From NCBI GenBank assembly GCA_041746415.1, contig JBGTHB010000155.1, positions 1-6,027 of the forward strand: DNA of 6,027 nt, written 5' to 3'. The notes beneath the pieces were generated by a model that was given only the letters and a program-made list of their open reading frames with translations, had not been told where the DNA came from and did not search any database. Made by a program: the position numbers and the translations under genes. Shown here one piece after another: positions 6,000 to 6,027 of this stretch. This DNA is from JBGTHB01 sp041746415. Lineage in GTDB: Bacteria > Pseudomonadota > Gammaproteobacteria > Coxiellales > Coxiellaceae. How positions within the stretch are numbered: the stretch's first letter is position 1; each line of letters begins with the position of its first letter.

Positions 6000-6027
6000 T
6001 GGGCTCACAAAGAAAATTCTTTGTGTT
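5965..6027 (+). CDS. 5' end of a downstream gene, cut by the window edge (possibly a glycosyltransferase)
   Basis: The frame from ATG 5965 is open to the last base and gives 21 residues ending in LTKKILCV. The basic pair followed by a short hydrophobic strand is typical of the first beta strand of a Rossmann-fold enzyme such as a GT4 glycosyltransferase, but this is too little to name the product. A well-spaced AAGGA supports the start. The frame overlaps the preceding gene by 35 nt, so the two are probably coupled within one operon. The alternative starts are GTG 5992, in the same frame but without a ribosome site, and ATG 5999, in another frame in a TAATG overlap and giving MGSQRKFFV. Confidence 0.6.
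   Translation, partial: MQSFVKPSLVSNGLTKKILCV

Noticed and set aside
6006..6025. Perfect 9-bp inverted repeat (CACAAAGAA / TTCTTTGTG, 2-nt spacer) just after the stop at 5999, overlapping a second 6-bp repeat TGTGAG / CTCACA (5991-6009), suggesting a terminator.
   Set aside because: The stem is AT-rich, the loop is too small, only two T residues are visible before the window ends, and the segment lies inside the better-supported frame starting at 5965.

Overview
The window is part of a surface-polysaccharide (LPS O-antigen or capsule type) biosynthesis locus from an AT-rich bacterium, most likely Gram-negative. This rests on the gmd/fcl GDP-fucose genes, a rhamnan-synthesis-F (RgpF) type protein, several family 2 glycosyltransferases, short AAGGA/GAGG ribosome binding sites and tightly packed genes. 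A low-GC gammaproteobacterium would fit, but the sequence alone does not fix the taxon.

Left block, rightward (1-1884): the 3' end of gmd (GDP-mannose 4,6-dehydratase), then a small DPM1/GtrB-like family 2 glycosyltransferase, then fcl (GDP-L-fucose synthase). The three genes overlap by 1 nt (TGATG) and 4 nt (ATGA), so they read as one translationally coupled operon. Gmd and Fcl together convert GDP-D-mannose to GDP-L-fucose. The enzyme between them probably acts on the same nucleotide-sugar pool. The promoter lies outside the window.

Middle block, leftward (4498-1933): a 462-residue two-part protein (family 2 glycosyltransferase plus a Rossmann-like C-terminal part), then, 34 bp later, a 380-residue RgpF-domain protein whose N-terminus carries two FDPxxY repeats. 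This block converges on fcl across a 48-bp gap in which I see no convincing terminator.

Right block, rightward (4692 to window end): a second two-part family 2 glycosyltransferase, a diverged paralogue of the leftward one, overlapped by 35 nt by the start of a further gene (ATG at 5965, strong AAGGA site) that runs off the window. The two paralogues diverge from a 193-bp AT-rich region with plausible sigma70-like promoters for both directions. This is the longest stretch without a gene.

Taken together, the genes would make GDP-L-fucose and assemble a glycan containing fucose or another deoxyhexose. Donor and acceptor specificities of the transferases cannot be read from the sequence. I found no tRNA, rRNA, mobile element, CRISPR array or long DNA repeat.
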